From positions 124,001-188,000 of the forward strand of contig JAHFNH010000001.1 in the NCBI GenBank assembly GCA_023267435.1: a stretch of DNA of 64,000 nt, in the 5' to 3' direction. The translations under genes and the position numbers were made by a program. The DNA comes from Candidatus Nomurabacteria bacterium (GTDB taxonomy: Bacteria > Patescibacteria > Paceibacteria > UBA9973). The notes under the pieces are model-generated. The model saw only the letters and a list, made by a program, of their open reading frames with translations, was not told the origin of the DNA and searched no databases. Below, one piece after another: positions 25,964 through 35,092 of the stretch (positions within the stretch are counted from its first letter, which is position 1; each line of letters starts with the position of its first letter).

Positions 25964-28897
25964 TTAATAAATATTCAGGAAGTTTTCAAATATAGGTATT
26001 CCATTTGGTATTGTTACATCTCCAGAAACACCACCATGCGTCGCTCCTCCAAGTGCTCCTCCTGCTATACCACCCATTATTAATCCTGTTCCTCCTCCGC
26101 CTGTCGTGGCTCCTATTATTCCTCCCAATATTATTCCCCCAGTCGCTCCTCCCAAGAACGTTCCTCCAGAAGATGGTGTTCCGAAATCAAACATATCTGT
26201 GACATGAATGTCTTCATTGTGAACGTCATTGATGCTGGTAATAGCAGATGGTGTTCCAGTATAAATTCCATTTTTCAAAAATCCTCCATTATCTGAATAA
26301 TCATAGAAGTGAGGCAAGGGATATGATTGTCTAGTTTTTAAATATGCAGGAATAAAAAATCCAGCAGTACCCGCTTTTGCCATATCAGCTTCACATCCTC
26401 CTACTCCTTTTAAGAGATCATTGTAAATAGATATTTTTTTATCTTTTATTTCTTGCACTAAGTTATCAGCCTTGGCAATATCATTTCCTGTTACCATATC
26501 AGCCGACAATCTTCCGAAAGCGGAGATCCATGGTCTTAGGGCAATAGTTAAATCTGCGTCATATGTTTGGCTTTGTGGGTCCAAATTATTTTTTACAGTG
26601 TCTACTCCATCTTTTATCGCCACTAATCTTTGAACAATATTTTTCTTTAGTGCAATGGCTTTTTTATTATTTTCAATCAGCTGTCTATAGCCAGCTGATT
26701 TTTCGAATTCAGCATTTGCTTGCTGGGAAACACCTGGCATATTTTCCGCTACGGTAACAGTGTGAATCACATCTTGGTATCTACTAAAAATCTTGTCGAA
26801 AATAGTTTCGGCTTGATCGTATGATTGAAGATGTGTACCTCTGTCTATCGGAGGCATGCCGGCTATTGCTTCCACATATGTAGAATATATTATTCTATTG
26901 AATGATTCAGTCCAGGAAGTTCCTGTCGCCATTTTTTTAATTGAATCAATTGAGTCTGGTCCCAATACTCCTATCATTTGCCCGATACTTGCCCAGAGTT
27001 TTCCTATTTTTCTAGCAAGGGAACCCACAGGTATTGAGAAACCTGAGTCACTACCCACTGAATCAAATTTATCATCACTAAGAGCTGTTTCTGTCACAGC
27101 AAAATCACCGTCTGGTTTTAAATTCATTATTTGCAAATAATTCAATCCGGTAGTGTTCACTATTTTAGATTTTATGAGATCTAAGACTGCTTGACTGTCT
27201 TGTTCCCATCCAGGATGAGGTCCTGGAATACAATAGTCTAGTTGGTATATTGTCGGCAAAAGACCGTAATTTTTATTGGTATCTGTACTTGCAACTACAT
27301 TATGATCAAAGTCATCGACTGGTACGTTGGAGATAAGTTCTTTATTCTGGTCTTCTAGTTTGGTTATGTAAATTCTTTGGTCATCGATCATGGCTTGAGT
27401 CAGGTCAAAACGTATATTGAAATCAGGATTTTCAGAGAGCCAAGAACTGGTAGCTAATCCATCAGGAAAATCTTTTTGTACTTGAGTCGTATAGTCACCG
27501 GCATTACTTGTGTCGTATGGAGAATTACCACTGCTATAAGAAGAAGCACCAGCAAAACCTCCTGACGTTTTATCCATTATTTGTGTAGCAAAGCGATTCA
27601 TAACAGCATCTAAAATAGCTGCTTCGGCATCGTTCAAATCTTGCGCGCTTAACAATTTGTTGTCTGGATAATTTATGGATTTAGTTGCCGCTTCTGCCAC
27701 CATTTTTCCTGGTGTGACGTATTCCCATTGCTGGCAAATATTATTTTGATTCCAAGTATCATAGTTTGATCCAGAACCAGGTTCATCACCAGGCAATTGT
27801 TCGTGCGGATTGCCTTCAGCCAAGGCTTTAGCTTGTGATTCCCTAGTTATCTCATGGTTACTAGCACATCTTTCTTGTCCTAAGAATCCTCCAGATTGTT
27901 GCAATGAGTCGCGAGTATTTTGTGCGTTTGATTTTTGTGTTCCAGCGAGTCTCACACTTAACTCATCTGAAGCCATTACTTGGAATCCGATTGGGTTATT
28001 GGCCGGTATTTGAGTCATTGAATTCCAAGCATTCCATCCTCCGGCTGAGAAATCGGCACTGAAGCTGGCGCTGGTGTATTGCGGAGTTGTATCCGAAATC
28101 ATCTTGTCCAAAGAATATTGCGCATTGTCTGCGAATTTTCTTTGGAAAGCCAGAGCTTGATTTATCATAAAAGCTTCACCGAAAGGAAATAGTTTTGGAT
28201 TTTTTATATCAAAACCGAATTGCAGTATTTCATTCTTGGCAATGTCTGTGAAAAAACCTTGAGGATCTTGTATATAAAGAGGTTTTCCTTCAAAACCGTG
28301 ATTGATCCAGTCGACGGTGCTCATGGTTAGCTTCTGTAAAAGCAAACCGGTCACCATTCGGCCGATACTGTTCATACAGCTGGTTTTCTCATCTTGAGAT
28401 CCTGTGCTTTTAGCTGTCGCACTAGTTTTACCTAGAATATCTGTTAATGATTGATTCATTTGCAAAGAGAAAATCGGTATACTGTTTGCTTCATCTCCGG
28501 CACTTTGCGCTTTTGCAGCTAATTTATCTGAATCTAATTTTTCTTGTGATCCGTTGTCTCCTTGAGCTCCGCTTATTTCCGGTACCGCATTGGAACTGCC
28601 AAATAAACTTTTTATTCCAGAAGATATTTTTCCTTTACATCCAGGTAGTTTGGTTATGGCTGGAGCAATTAATTTTATAGATGATTGTAGACTTCCTGTT
28701 CCTCCACCACCTCCGCTTTGATATGAATTATTTCCCCCAGAATAACCACCATTACCGGATCCATAGTTTGTATTATTAGTGCTTCCTCCGTATTGAGCAT
28801 AAGCAGTTTGAGTAATACCTAAATAAGGCATTAAAATAATACCGGCGGTGACAAATGAAATTATTGAATTTTTAAAATATTTTTTCTGCATTTTCAC
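25964..28897 (-). CDS. Large secreted protein of the T4SS-like locus, function unknown
   Basis: The 977-residue protein has a signal peptide (KKYFKNSIISFVTAGIILMP, cut near AYAQ). A Gly/Ser/Asn/Tyr-rich spacer (about 35-70) and helical regions follow. The segment around 180-240 (GRMVTGLLLQKLTMSTVDWI, NHGFEGKPLYIQDPQGFFTD) recurs, as I recall, in CPR type IV loci. The C-terminus is a Gly-rich hydrophobic stretch (FLGGATGGIILGGIIGATTG), possibly membrane-inserting. Several Cys are scattered. It could be a VirB5-like or pore-associated component, but I cannot assign it. A TGATATAAT box lies 12 bp upstream of the ATG, implying a second transcription start in the locus. Confidence 0.7.
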   Translation of the reverse strand: MKMQKKYFKNSIISFVTAGIILMPYLGITQTAYAQYGGSTNNTNYGSGNGGYSGGNNSYQSGGGGGTGSLQSSIKLIAPAITKLPGCKGKISSGIKSLFGSSNAVPEISGAQGDNGSQEKLDSDKLAAKAQSAGDEANSIPIFSLQMNQSLTDILGKTSATAKSTGSQDEKTSCMNSIGRMVTGLLLQKLTMSTVDWINHGFEGKPLYIQDPQGFFTDIAKNEILQFGFDIKNPKLFPFGEAFMINQALAFQRKFADNAQYSLDKMISDTTPQYTSASFSADFSAGGWNAWNSMTQIPANNPIGFQVMASDELSVRLAGTQKSNAQNTRDSLQQSGGFLGQERCASNHEITRESQAKALAEGNPHEQLPGDEPGSGSNYDTWNQNNICQQWEYVTPGKMVAEAATKSINYPDNKLLSAQDLNDAEAAILDAVMNRFATQIMDKTSGGFAGASSYSSGNSPYDTSNAGDYTTQVQKDFPDGLATSSWLSENPDFNIRFDLTQAMIDDQRIYITKLEDQNKELISNVPVDDFDHNVVASTDTNKNYGLLPTIYQLDYCIPGPHPGWEQDSQAVLDLIKSKIVNTTGLNYLQIMNLKPDGDFAVTETALSDDKFDSVGSDSGFSIPVGSLARKIGKLWASIGQMIGVLGPDSIDSIKKMATGTSWTESFNRIIYSTYVEAIAGMPPIDRGTHLQSYDQAETIFDKIFSRYQDVIHTVTVAENMPGVSQQANAEFEKSAGYRQLIENNKKAIALKKNIVQRLVAIKDGVDTVKNNLDPQSQTYDADLTIALRPWISAFGRLSADMVTGNDIAKADNLVQEIKDKKISIYNDLLKGVGGCEADMAKAGTAGFFIPAYLKTRQSYPLPHFYDYSDNGGFLKNGIYTGTPSAITSINDVHNEDIHVTDMFDFGTPSSGGTFLGGATGGIILGGIIGATTGGGGTGLIMGGIAGGALGGATHGGVSGDVTIPNGIPIFENFLNIY

Positions 28898-28915
28898 AAT
28901 GCTATTATATCACTT

Positions 28916-29842
28916 TTATGGCATAGCTGCCTCCAAACCTGCCACTGCTCCTACAAGGTCATCGCTGTATTTTTGATATTGGGAAAGGCCCGAGAGCCCG
29001 ACGATCGGATCGGTGGTTATTTTTGCCATATTACGCACACTAATGCCGGTATTGTTTGCGCTGTTTACTATTTGCAAATGATACTTTGCCAGACTATCTG
29101 GAACACTCATACCCATCGCTTTTTTTGCGAATTCTTGATATGCATCGGCGATCTCGTTTAATTTGCCTGATTGATCATCGCTGGCTACTCCGGTTGAATT
29201 TGTCGTCAGGTTGTTGCTGACAATATCTAATTCATCCCCTATGCCGGATGATTGATAGCTTTTGAATAATTTTTTTATTTCTGCATAATAAGATTTTTTA
29301 TTGTTATCACTGTTGTCGTTGTTTACCAGAACATCGTTTTGAGTATAATTATCAACCAATGTTGGGTTTACGATTTTTTGACCCAATGCGCTTGAGAAAT
29401 TGTTGATAGTATTGCTGTCTACCTGGCCAGAATCTTTCATGGCGGTGAAGGCGCTGAAAAATTCTCGGGCAAATTTGTCTGTCTCGGTTAAATTCTGTTG
29501 GTTCACACTATCTTCAATTTTTAATTCTTTCTTTTTATTTTCTATATAAGTCGCATCTGGTACGCCATTGAAAGTTGCTGGTTTGTTTTTATCTGTGCCC
29601 CAGAGAGCTTCTTCCCAGTCGAGCACTCCGTCACCGTCAGAATCTTTTTGCATGAGTTCGTTGAGTGTTAATTTGCTGGTTGCAAGACTATTTGTATTTT
29701 TAGCTGTGAATTTTTCACTGGAAGATATTCTAAAAAAAATAAAAAGCCCGACAATTACAGCAATGCAAACAATTGCTATTATTGCGAATTTTTTGCTCGG
29801 TATATATTTTGAATATTTTTCAATAAAATTTTTTCTTTTCAT
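28916..29842 (-). CDS. Single-pass membrane protein with a calcium-binding-type loop
   Basis: The 308-residue protein has a basic N-terminus and one membrane helix (KFAIIAIVCIAVIVGLFIFF, about 18-38). Shortly after comes DSDGDGVLDWEEALWGTDKN, an EF-hand or thrombospondin-3-type Ca-binding loop with Asp at alternating positions. The remaining 220 residues are helical and Asn/Ser-rich without known motifs. It is the second gene of the operon and is probably exposed outside the membrane. The Ca-binding loop is clear; the overall role is unknown. Confidence 0.68.
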   Translation of the reverse strand: MKRKNFIEKYSKYIPSKKFAIIAIVCIAVIVGLFIFFRISSSEKFTAKNTNSLATSKLTLNELMQKDSDGDGVLDWEEALWGTDKNKPATFNGVPDATYIENKKKELKIEDSVNQQNLTETDKFAREFFSAFTAMKDSGQVDSNTINNFSSALGQKIVNPTLVDNYTQNDVLVNNDNSDNNKKSYYAEIKKLFKSYQSSGIGDELDIVSNNLTTNSTGVASDDQSGKLNEIADAYQEFAKKAMGMSVPDSLAKYHLQIVNSANNTGISVRNMAKITTDPIVGLSGLSQYQKYSDDLVGAVAGLEAAMP

Positions 29843-29860
29843 TTTATCTAGCGATAAGCA

Positions 29861-30241
29861 TTATTGTTTAGAAGTTCCAAAAAGATATATTGTGTCTAGT
29901 GATACAGTCGTCTCTGACCATGGGTATGTTTTTAGTGTGCAAGTTATTGATGTCTTACCACTATATTTTCCGATAATCTGTTGGCCTGATGTTGGAGTAG
30001 TGTTTGTTTTTGATTTAACACTCCACGGTATCATATAACTCGTGGGTCCTCTGACTGATTTTATTTCTATTGTTGTTCCTGGTATAAAACAGTTGTAAGT
30101 GGCTTCCAATGTTTGTATTTGTAAAGCTTTTGTATTTATGATTCTTCCACCAAAAACCCTACCTGAAGATGCATAAACTATTTTTATAGATATTAATAAA
30201 ATAAATAATATTAGTATGGTTCGCGTAAATATTTTTTTCAC
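29861..30241 (-). CDS. Small secreted protein, first gene of the T4SS-like operon
   Basis: With the GTG start at 30241 the protein has 126 residues. It has a signal-anchor (KKIFTRTILILFILLISIKI, cut near VYASS), then a beta-rich domain with two Cys (YNCFIPGTTIEI, SITCTLKTYP) that could form a disulfide. An upstream in-frame ATG at 30307 would place extra sequence before the signal peptide. A TATAAT box exactly 6 bp before the GTG argues for 30241. The family is not recognised. Small secreted proteins at this position may be minor pilins. Confidence 0.65.
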   Translation of the reverse strand: MKKIFTRTILILFILLISIKIVYASSGRVFGGRIINTKALQIQTLEATYNCFIPGTTIEIKSVRGPTSYMIPWSVKSKTNTTPTSGQQIIGKYSGKTSITCTLKTYPWSETTVSLDTIYLFGTSKQ

Positions 30242-30247
30242 ACTATT

Positions 30248-30253
30248 ATTATA
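30248..30253 (-). promoter_or_regulatory. -10 box at the head of the T4SS-like operon
   Basis: TATAAT on the minus strand, 6 bp before the GTG at 30241, is the best candidate for the main promoter of the operon running to 11853. No convincing -35 is seen. Confidence 0.55.
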
Positions 30254-30331
30254 CTCCCGATTTCTTAATCCTGCTAGATTGTAGAAATCGCAGCCCTTTA
30301 GGGTCATTTATCAATTTTTTTTAAAAGGTTT

Positions 30332-31102
30332 TTATTCACTTTTTGCCAGTGAAATCCAGTCTTCTAAATTTAGTTCTTCTGCTCGTTTATTTCCGAGTTC
30401 AATTTCCCCATGTCCGATAGAAATTTCTTCAAGATTTTTAGAAAGTTTCTTTCTTTTATGCGCAAAACCAGTCTTAACTATTTCCCAAAAAACACTTTCT
30501 GATGCTCTATTTTCTGTAAAAATTTTTCTAGAGATGTTTTTTATGAGTATAACAGCTGAATCAACCTTGGGTGCGGGTGAAAAGTATCGTGCTGGGACTT
30601 TCATAATCATTTTTGGTTCCCCATAAGCCTTTACCGAGATTGATAAAATACTTTCTTTTCCATCTCGCGCGATGATTCTTTTGGCGACTTCGTGTTGGAC
30701 CATCAAAACCATTCTTTCTGGTTGGTGTTCAGCAGTTAAGAATTTTTTTAAAATCGCGCCAGTGATGTTGTAAGGAATATTGGCGATTATTTTGTAGTTT
30801 TGCTGTTTGATAATTTTTTCTATTTCGAATTCTAAAATGTCGTCCCTGACTAAAATTAATCTTTTTTCAGTAATTGCTTTAGAAAATTTTTCTCTCAATG
30901 TATTAATAAGACTATAATCTTTTTCCACGGCTATGACAGTGCCAGCTTTTTCTAAAAGTTTTTCAGTGAGCGCGCCTTTACCGGGGCCGATTTCTAAAAC
31001 AATATCTTCTTTTGAAATTTCTCCTGCTTCAATAATCGCCCGCAAAGCCGGTTCTGACTTTAAAAAATTTTGCCCTAATGATTTTTTTGCTTTATGAATC
31101 AT
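30332..31102 (-). CDS. rsmA: 16S rRNA dimethyladenosine transferase RsmA (KsgA)
   Basis: RsmA dimethylates two adjacent adenines near the 3' end of 16S rRNA during 30S assembly. The protein has 256 residues, normal length. SAM-binding motif I is VLEIGPGKGALTEKLLE, after the family opening KKSLGQNFLKSEPALRAII. The catalytic motif is NIPYNITG (for NLPYN). The C-terminal helical domain carries GFAHKRKKLSKNL. Its ATG overlaps the helicase stop by 4 bp (ATGA at 31099-31102), so translation is coupled. Confidence 0.95.
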   Translation of the reverse strand: MIHKAKKSLGQNFLKSEPALRAIIEAGEISKEDIVLEIGPGKGALTEKLLEKAGTVIAVEKDYSLINTLREKFSKAITEKRLILVRDDILEFEIEKIIKQQNYKIIANIPYNITGAILKKFLTAEHQPERMVLMVQHEVAKRIIARDGKESILSISVKAYGEPKMIMKVPARYFSPAPKVDSAVILIKNISRKIFTENRASESVFWEIVKTGFAHKRKKLSKNLEEISIGHGEIELGNKRAEELNLEDWISLAKSE

Positions 31103-33156
31103 ATATAAATTGTTTTTACTCCAGCCTCTCCCCCTTCTTTTTCTATTATATCAGCTGGGATGTTTGAGATAAATTCTGACGGAGCATTGATCTGGCGTGA
31201 ACCGAAAATTGTTCGGTAATTTGCGAAGGATAAAAATAATTTTTCTTTAGCACGAGTGAGTGCGACATAGAAGAGTCTGCGTTCTTCTTCTGCATCTTCA
31301 CCTGATTTTGCTTCACCCATTTTCTGATGAGGGAAAAGTCCATCTTCTAACCCAGTCACAAAAACATATTTAAATTCCAGACCTTTTGAAGCGTGTACAG
31401 TCATTAATTTTACGCCTGATTTTTGTTTCTCTTTTTCTTTTACATCATCATTTATCATGATACTGTCTTGGTCTGAGGCGAGTGATGCGTCTTCTAAAAG
31501 TTTTTCTATTCCCGCGCCATTTTCTAGTTCGTCATATTTCAGTGCTAATGTTGCCAACTCTTTTATGTTTTCTAATCTTTCCATATCTTCTTCTGTGCCA
31601 GACATTAGTTCATTTTCAATACCAGATTTTTTCACCGTGAATTTTATAACATCAGATGCTTTTGAATTTTCTATTTTTTCTTTGATTTCTTCCAAAGTTT
31701 TGTAAAAGTTATCCACTTTTATTTTTACTTTTATTGGAAGAGTTTCTTTTTCTACTGCAAAAATTTTAGCCAAAGTTACTTTCCCAATGCCTCTGACAGG
31801 GAAATTTATTATACGTTTTATGTCCGATAAACTTTCAGGGTTGAGGGATGCGCGAAGATATGAGAGTGTGTCCTTTATTTCTTTTCTTTCAAAAAATTTA
31901 ACACCTAAAACTTGATAAGGGACATTGTAACGAAGCAAAGCTTCTTCTAATGCGCGAGATTGGAAATTAGCCCTGTATAATATGGCGATTTCAGACAAAA
32001 TATTCTTGTTCTCACCACTAAAATTTTCTGCTGAAAATTTTCTCTGTCCGTCGCCGTCGCTCCTCCCAAGGGTTCGCTCAAAAACATTTTGTCCTCCATC
32101 TGTGCTATCCATAATTTCTAAAATTTTTATCGCCACGAAATCAGCTTCATCATTTTCAGCTAATGCTTCATAGAGAGATATTTTTTCCCCAGCTGGATTT
32201 TCGGTGAATAAATTTTTATCCGGTCGATATTTATTTTTCTTTATTATTTCATTTGCCGCTTCTAAGATATTTTTAGTCGAGCGGTAATTTTCTTCCAACA
32301 AAACTATTTTGGCATTCGGATAATCCTTTTCAAAACTTAAAATATTTTTCAAATTTGCTCCGCGCCAAGAATAAATATTTTGATCAGCATCTCCAACCAC
32401 GCAAATATTTTTATTATTCTCAGAAAGCAGTTTAGACATTAAGTACTGCACTTCGTTCGTGTCTTGATACTCATCAATATGTATGTATTCCCACTTGTCT
32501 TGATATCTTTTTCTAATTTCTTCGTTGTCTTTCAATAATTTAACCGCTTTCAAAAGTAAATCATCAAAGTCTAATGAATTTTCTTTGTTTTTTCTTTCTT
32601 CATAGATATTCCAAACTTGCGCCACGATTTTATTTAAATAGTTCGATCCGCCTGACAATGCATCGTTCGCACTTTCTGAATATTCCGCGAGATGTGTAAA
32701 TTTACCTTTTTCCCGGCTGATGATATTTTTTATTTTTCTGGGTTCATATTGTTTCGGATCTAGTCCGATATCTTTTATCGCATCTTTAATGATCGAAATA
32801 GAATCAGACTCGTCTAAGATAGTGAAATATTTTGTTAGGCCCAGAATTCTCGCATTTTCTTTGATGATATAAACCCCCAAAGAGTGAAAAGTGCTGACGA
32901 AAGGAATGGTATTTTGCCCCTTAGTATTCTTTTCTATTTCTGCGATGACTCGTTCACGCATTTCTTTTGCTGCTTTGTTGGTAAAAGTGACAGCTAAAAT
33001 TTTATCCGGAGAAATTCCTTCTTTTATTAGATTTACTATTCGATGCGTGATTGTTTTAGTTTTTCCCGCACCGGCTCCAGCCACAATAAGAAGCGGCCCA
33101 TCTTTGTGGACCGCTGCTTCTCTTTGTTGGTTATTTAAGCCTTTCAGGTGCTCCAT
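31099..33156 (-). CDS. UvrD/PcrA-type superfamily 1 DNA helicase
   Basis: This 3'-5' helicase serves repair and replication restart. It has 685 residues. Motif I is VAGAGAGKTKTITHRIVNLI, motif Ia AVTFTNKAAKEMRER, motif II IDEYQDTN, motif III VGDADQNIYSWRGA, motif IV LLEENYRST, motif V VKLMTVHASKGLEFKYVFV and motif VI EERRLFYVALTRAKE. The C-terminus is shorter than in typical PcrA, lacking the RNA-polymerase-binding tail. A TGTTATATT box ends 6 bp before the ATG, so this gene starts its own leaderless transcript with rsmA downstream. Confidence 0.95.
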   Translation of the reverse strand: MEHLKGLNNQQREAAVHKDGPLLIVAGAGAGKTKTITHRIVNLIKEGISPDKILAVTFTNKAAKEMRERVIAEIEKNTKGQNTIPFVSTFHSLGVYIIKENARILGLTKYFTILDESDSISIIKDAIKDIGLDPKQYEPRKIKNIISREKGKFTHLAEYSESANDALSGGSNYLNKIVAQVWNIYEERKNKENSLDFDDLLLKAVKLLKDNEEIRKRYQDKWEYIHIDEYQDTNEVQYLMSKLLSENNKNICVVGDADQNIYSWRGANLKNILSFEKDYPNAKIVLLEENYRSTKNILEAANEIIKKNKYRPDKNLFTENPAGEKISLYEALAENDEADFVAIKILEIMDSTDGGQNVFERTLGRSDGDGQRKFSAENFSGENKNILSEIAILYRANFQSRALEEALLRYNVPYQVLGVKFFERKEIKDTLSYLRASLNPESLSDIKRIINFPVRGIGKVTLAKIFAVEKETLPIKVKIKVDNFYKTLEEIKEKIENSKASDVIKFTVKKSGIENELMSGTEEDMERLENIKELATLALKYDELENGAGIEKLLEDASLASDQDSIMINDDVKEKEKQKSGVKLMTVHASKGLEFKYVFVTGLEDGLFPHQKMGEAKSGEDAEEERRLFYVALTRAKEKLFLSFANYRTIFGSRQINAPSEFISNIPADIIEKEGGEAGVKTIYI

Positions 33157-33162
33157 ATTTCT

Positions 33163-33168
33163 AATATA
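33163..33168 (-). promoter_or_regulatory. Extended -10 box of the helicase-rsmA unit
   Basis: TGTTATATT on the minus strand, with TATATT at 33163-33168, ends 6 bp before the helicase ATG (33156). Confidence 0.55.
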
Positions 33169-33176
33169 ACATAGAG

Positions 33177-33482
33177 TTAATTTGTTATCTCATTTAACAA
33201 GCTAGATGTATTGCTTTCAAATTTTTCTGTTTCTTCTTTGATTATTTTTTCGAAATCCGGTGCTTTATTTCTGAAGAATTCAAAAATTTCTTCTGGTTTG
33301 CTATTTTCGTCTAAAAGTTTTTCAAATTCATCCTTGTTCTTGTCGGACATTGTTTCCATTACACGCATCAAGACTTCTTGATAAATAATAGATCCGATAC
33401 TAAGAAGAATATCTTCCCTTTCTGTTTGTGAAAGTTTATCAAGTCCTAATATTTCAATTATGTTTTCTTTGATTGGATTCAT
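33177..33482 (-). CDS. DUF5663-like small helical protein
   Basis: The 101-residue acidic protein is all helical. The opening (IIEILGLDKLSQTEREDIL, then IGSIIYQEVLMRVMETMSD) follows the pattern of the DUF5663 family common in CPR: LGL..L...E..ELL..IG..I...V..R..E.L. It lies 3 bp after the stop of the coiled-coil membrane protein gene and is co-transcribed with it. The function of the family is unknown. The match is by recalled pattern. Confidence 0.65.
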   Translation of the reverse strand: MNPIKENIIEILGLDKLSQTEREDILLSIGSIIYQEVLMRVMETMSDKNKDEFEKLLDENSKPEEIFEFFRNKAPDFEKIIKEETEKFESNTSSLLNEITN

Positions 33483-33485
33483 ATT

Positions 33486-35018
33486 TTATTCTGTAAGTTT
33501 AGCTTCATTTAATATTTTCATTTGAGCCATTTTCTGCAAAGCGCGCTGCATGTATTGGTCGATCGTTTCACCATCGTTTGCTTCAAGTTCGGTCATTGAT
33601 TCTAATCCGCGGAGATAAGTGACTAAAGGGGCAAACTTATCTTGTTTTCCTAATTTCATTGTCAGCATTTTATTGGCAGTGAGATTTTTTGAATCATTTT
33701 TTACAACATCCCAAATTAATGACTTTCTATTATCTGGGAATAGATAATTAATATTTCCCTCATAAACTTTACCTACTTTTGTTAATTTATCTTGAGAAAG
33801 ATTAAAGTAATTTTTTTCAGTTTCTGGTATTTTTATCTCTTCTTCTTTTGTTTCAGGTGCTGGTGCGGTTTCGATATTTTTGTTTTGAGCTGGATTTTCT
33901 GTTTTTGAAACAGTTTCTTCTTTGTTGATTTTGGTTGTCTTGTTCTCCCATGGGTTTATTTTTGGGATTTCTTCTGCTTCGATATAAGAAATTTCTTTTT
34001 CACTCTCTGTTTTTGGAATTTTATCTTCTTTTGTCTTTGAAACTTTATTTTTTTCTTTCGTGTCTTTTTCTAAATTAGGCTCTTCTTCTATTTTTATTTC
34101 TTCACCTTTTTCCTGTTTAGGCAGTAAACTATCATTATTTTCTATTTTCACATCGCCAGTGACAAAATCACGAATTTCTTCTTTTTGTGAAATTGCGAAA
34201 TAAGATCCTCCCACCAAGAGCGCCATAGCTATGATTTTCTTTGATCTTGGCTGTTCTTTCCACCAATTCATTCCTTTATTTAGAACATTTTCTTCTTTTG
34301 TCTTTGTTTCTGGATTTACAGATAAACTTTCTGCTTTTAAAGCATTTAATTTCTCACGCTCTTCTAAAATTACTTTTGAAAAAATTTCATTGTTTTTATA
34401 CTTATCGAGTTCCACTTTCTGCAATTCCAATGGTATATCGGTAGCTCCCAATTCTTTTATTTTGTCATCAAGCAATTGCTTGCCGTATTGTTCCACTGCT
34501 TTTCTATAATCAGTTTCAGATTTCTGAAAAACTTTTGTTGTTTCAGGTCCGGTGAAAAACCTTCCAAGTTTAACATACCATGGATTTTTCTTATCTTTTT
34601 TAGAAAATTTATTAAAATGCTCGGCATATTTAGCCCTTGTTTCATCGAGCTTTTTCATCAACTCCTGTCTTTTTTCAAATTTTTCTTTTATTTCTTTAGT
34701 TTCTTGTTTATTAAATTGAAAATCTTTCTTTTGAATTTCTCCTTCTTTTATTTTGTTTTGAATTCTTTTGGAAAGTTCTTCTAACACAGCTTGGCGCGTC
34801 TCTCCTTTTGGCAAGACTGCTTTTTTAATTTCTTTTTTATCAACAGTATTTCTCTTCTCTTTTTTAACAGTTTTCTTTTCTACTGGAATTTCTATTTTTG
34901 TTTTTTCGTTAAGTTCATCACCTTTTATTTTTAAGTTGTCTTTTTTTGATGCTCTAGTGCGGTACACCGCAGTGGTCTTTTTAATATCTTCTTTTTTAGG
35001 TGATGTTTCTTTTGGCAT
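33486..35018 (-). CDS. Lys/Glu-rich coiled-coil membrane protein, function unknown
   Basis: The 510-residue protein is very rich in Lys, Glu and Thr. There is a long charged N-terminal region (1-250, with coiled-coil segments such as LEELSKRIQNKIKEGEIQKK). One membrane helix follows (KIIAMALLVGGSYFAISQ, about 265-282), then a disordered Lys/Glu/Pro stretch to about 400. The C-terminal domain (about 400-510, YFNLSQDKLTKVGKVYEGNI) includes DNRKSLIWDVVKNDSKNLTA and may fold. It lies between the L,D-transpeptidase-like gene and the DUF5663-like gene. An envelope role is likely from context only. Confidence 0.7.
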   Translation of the reverse strand: MPKETSPKKEDIKKTTAVYRTRASKKDNLKIKGDELNEKTKIEIPVEKKTVKKEKRNTVDKKEIKKAVLPKGETRQAVLEELSKRIQNKIKEGEIQKKDFQFNKQETKEIKEKFEKRQELMKKLDETRAKYAEHFNKFSKKDKKNPWYVKLGRFFTGPETTKVFQKSETDYRKAVEQYGKQLLDDKIKELGATDIPLELQKVELDKYKNNEIFSKVILEEREKLNALKAESLSVNPETKTKEENVLNKGMNWWKEQPRSKKIIAMALLVGGSYFAISQKEEIRDFVTGDVKIENNDSLLPKQEKGEEIKIEEEPNLEKDTKEKNKVSKTKEDKIPKTESEKEISYIEAEEIPKINPWENKTTKINKEETVSKTENPAQNKNIETAPAPETKEEEIKIPETEKNYFNLSQDKLTKVGKVYEGNINYLFPDNRKSLIWDVVKNDSKNLTANKMLTMKLGKQDKFAPLVTYLRGLESMTELEANDGETIDQYMQRALQKMAQMKILNEAKLTE

Positions 35019-35092
35019 GTTTTTATATAAAATGTTTTTAGTTATTTATTCTTTTACTATACAACTTTTTCGTTTATTAATCAAAATAAAAT

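Noticed and set aside
11853..30241. Integrative conjugative element
   Set aside because: No relaxase, coupling protein, integrase or flanking repeats are seen in the window.
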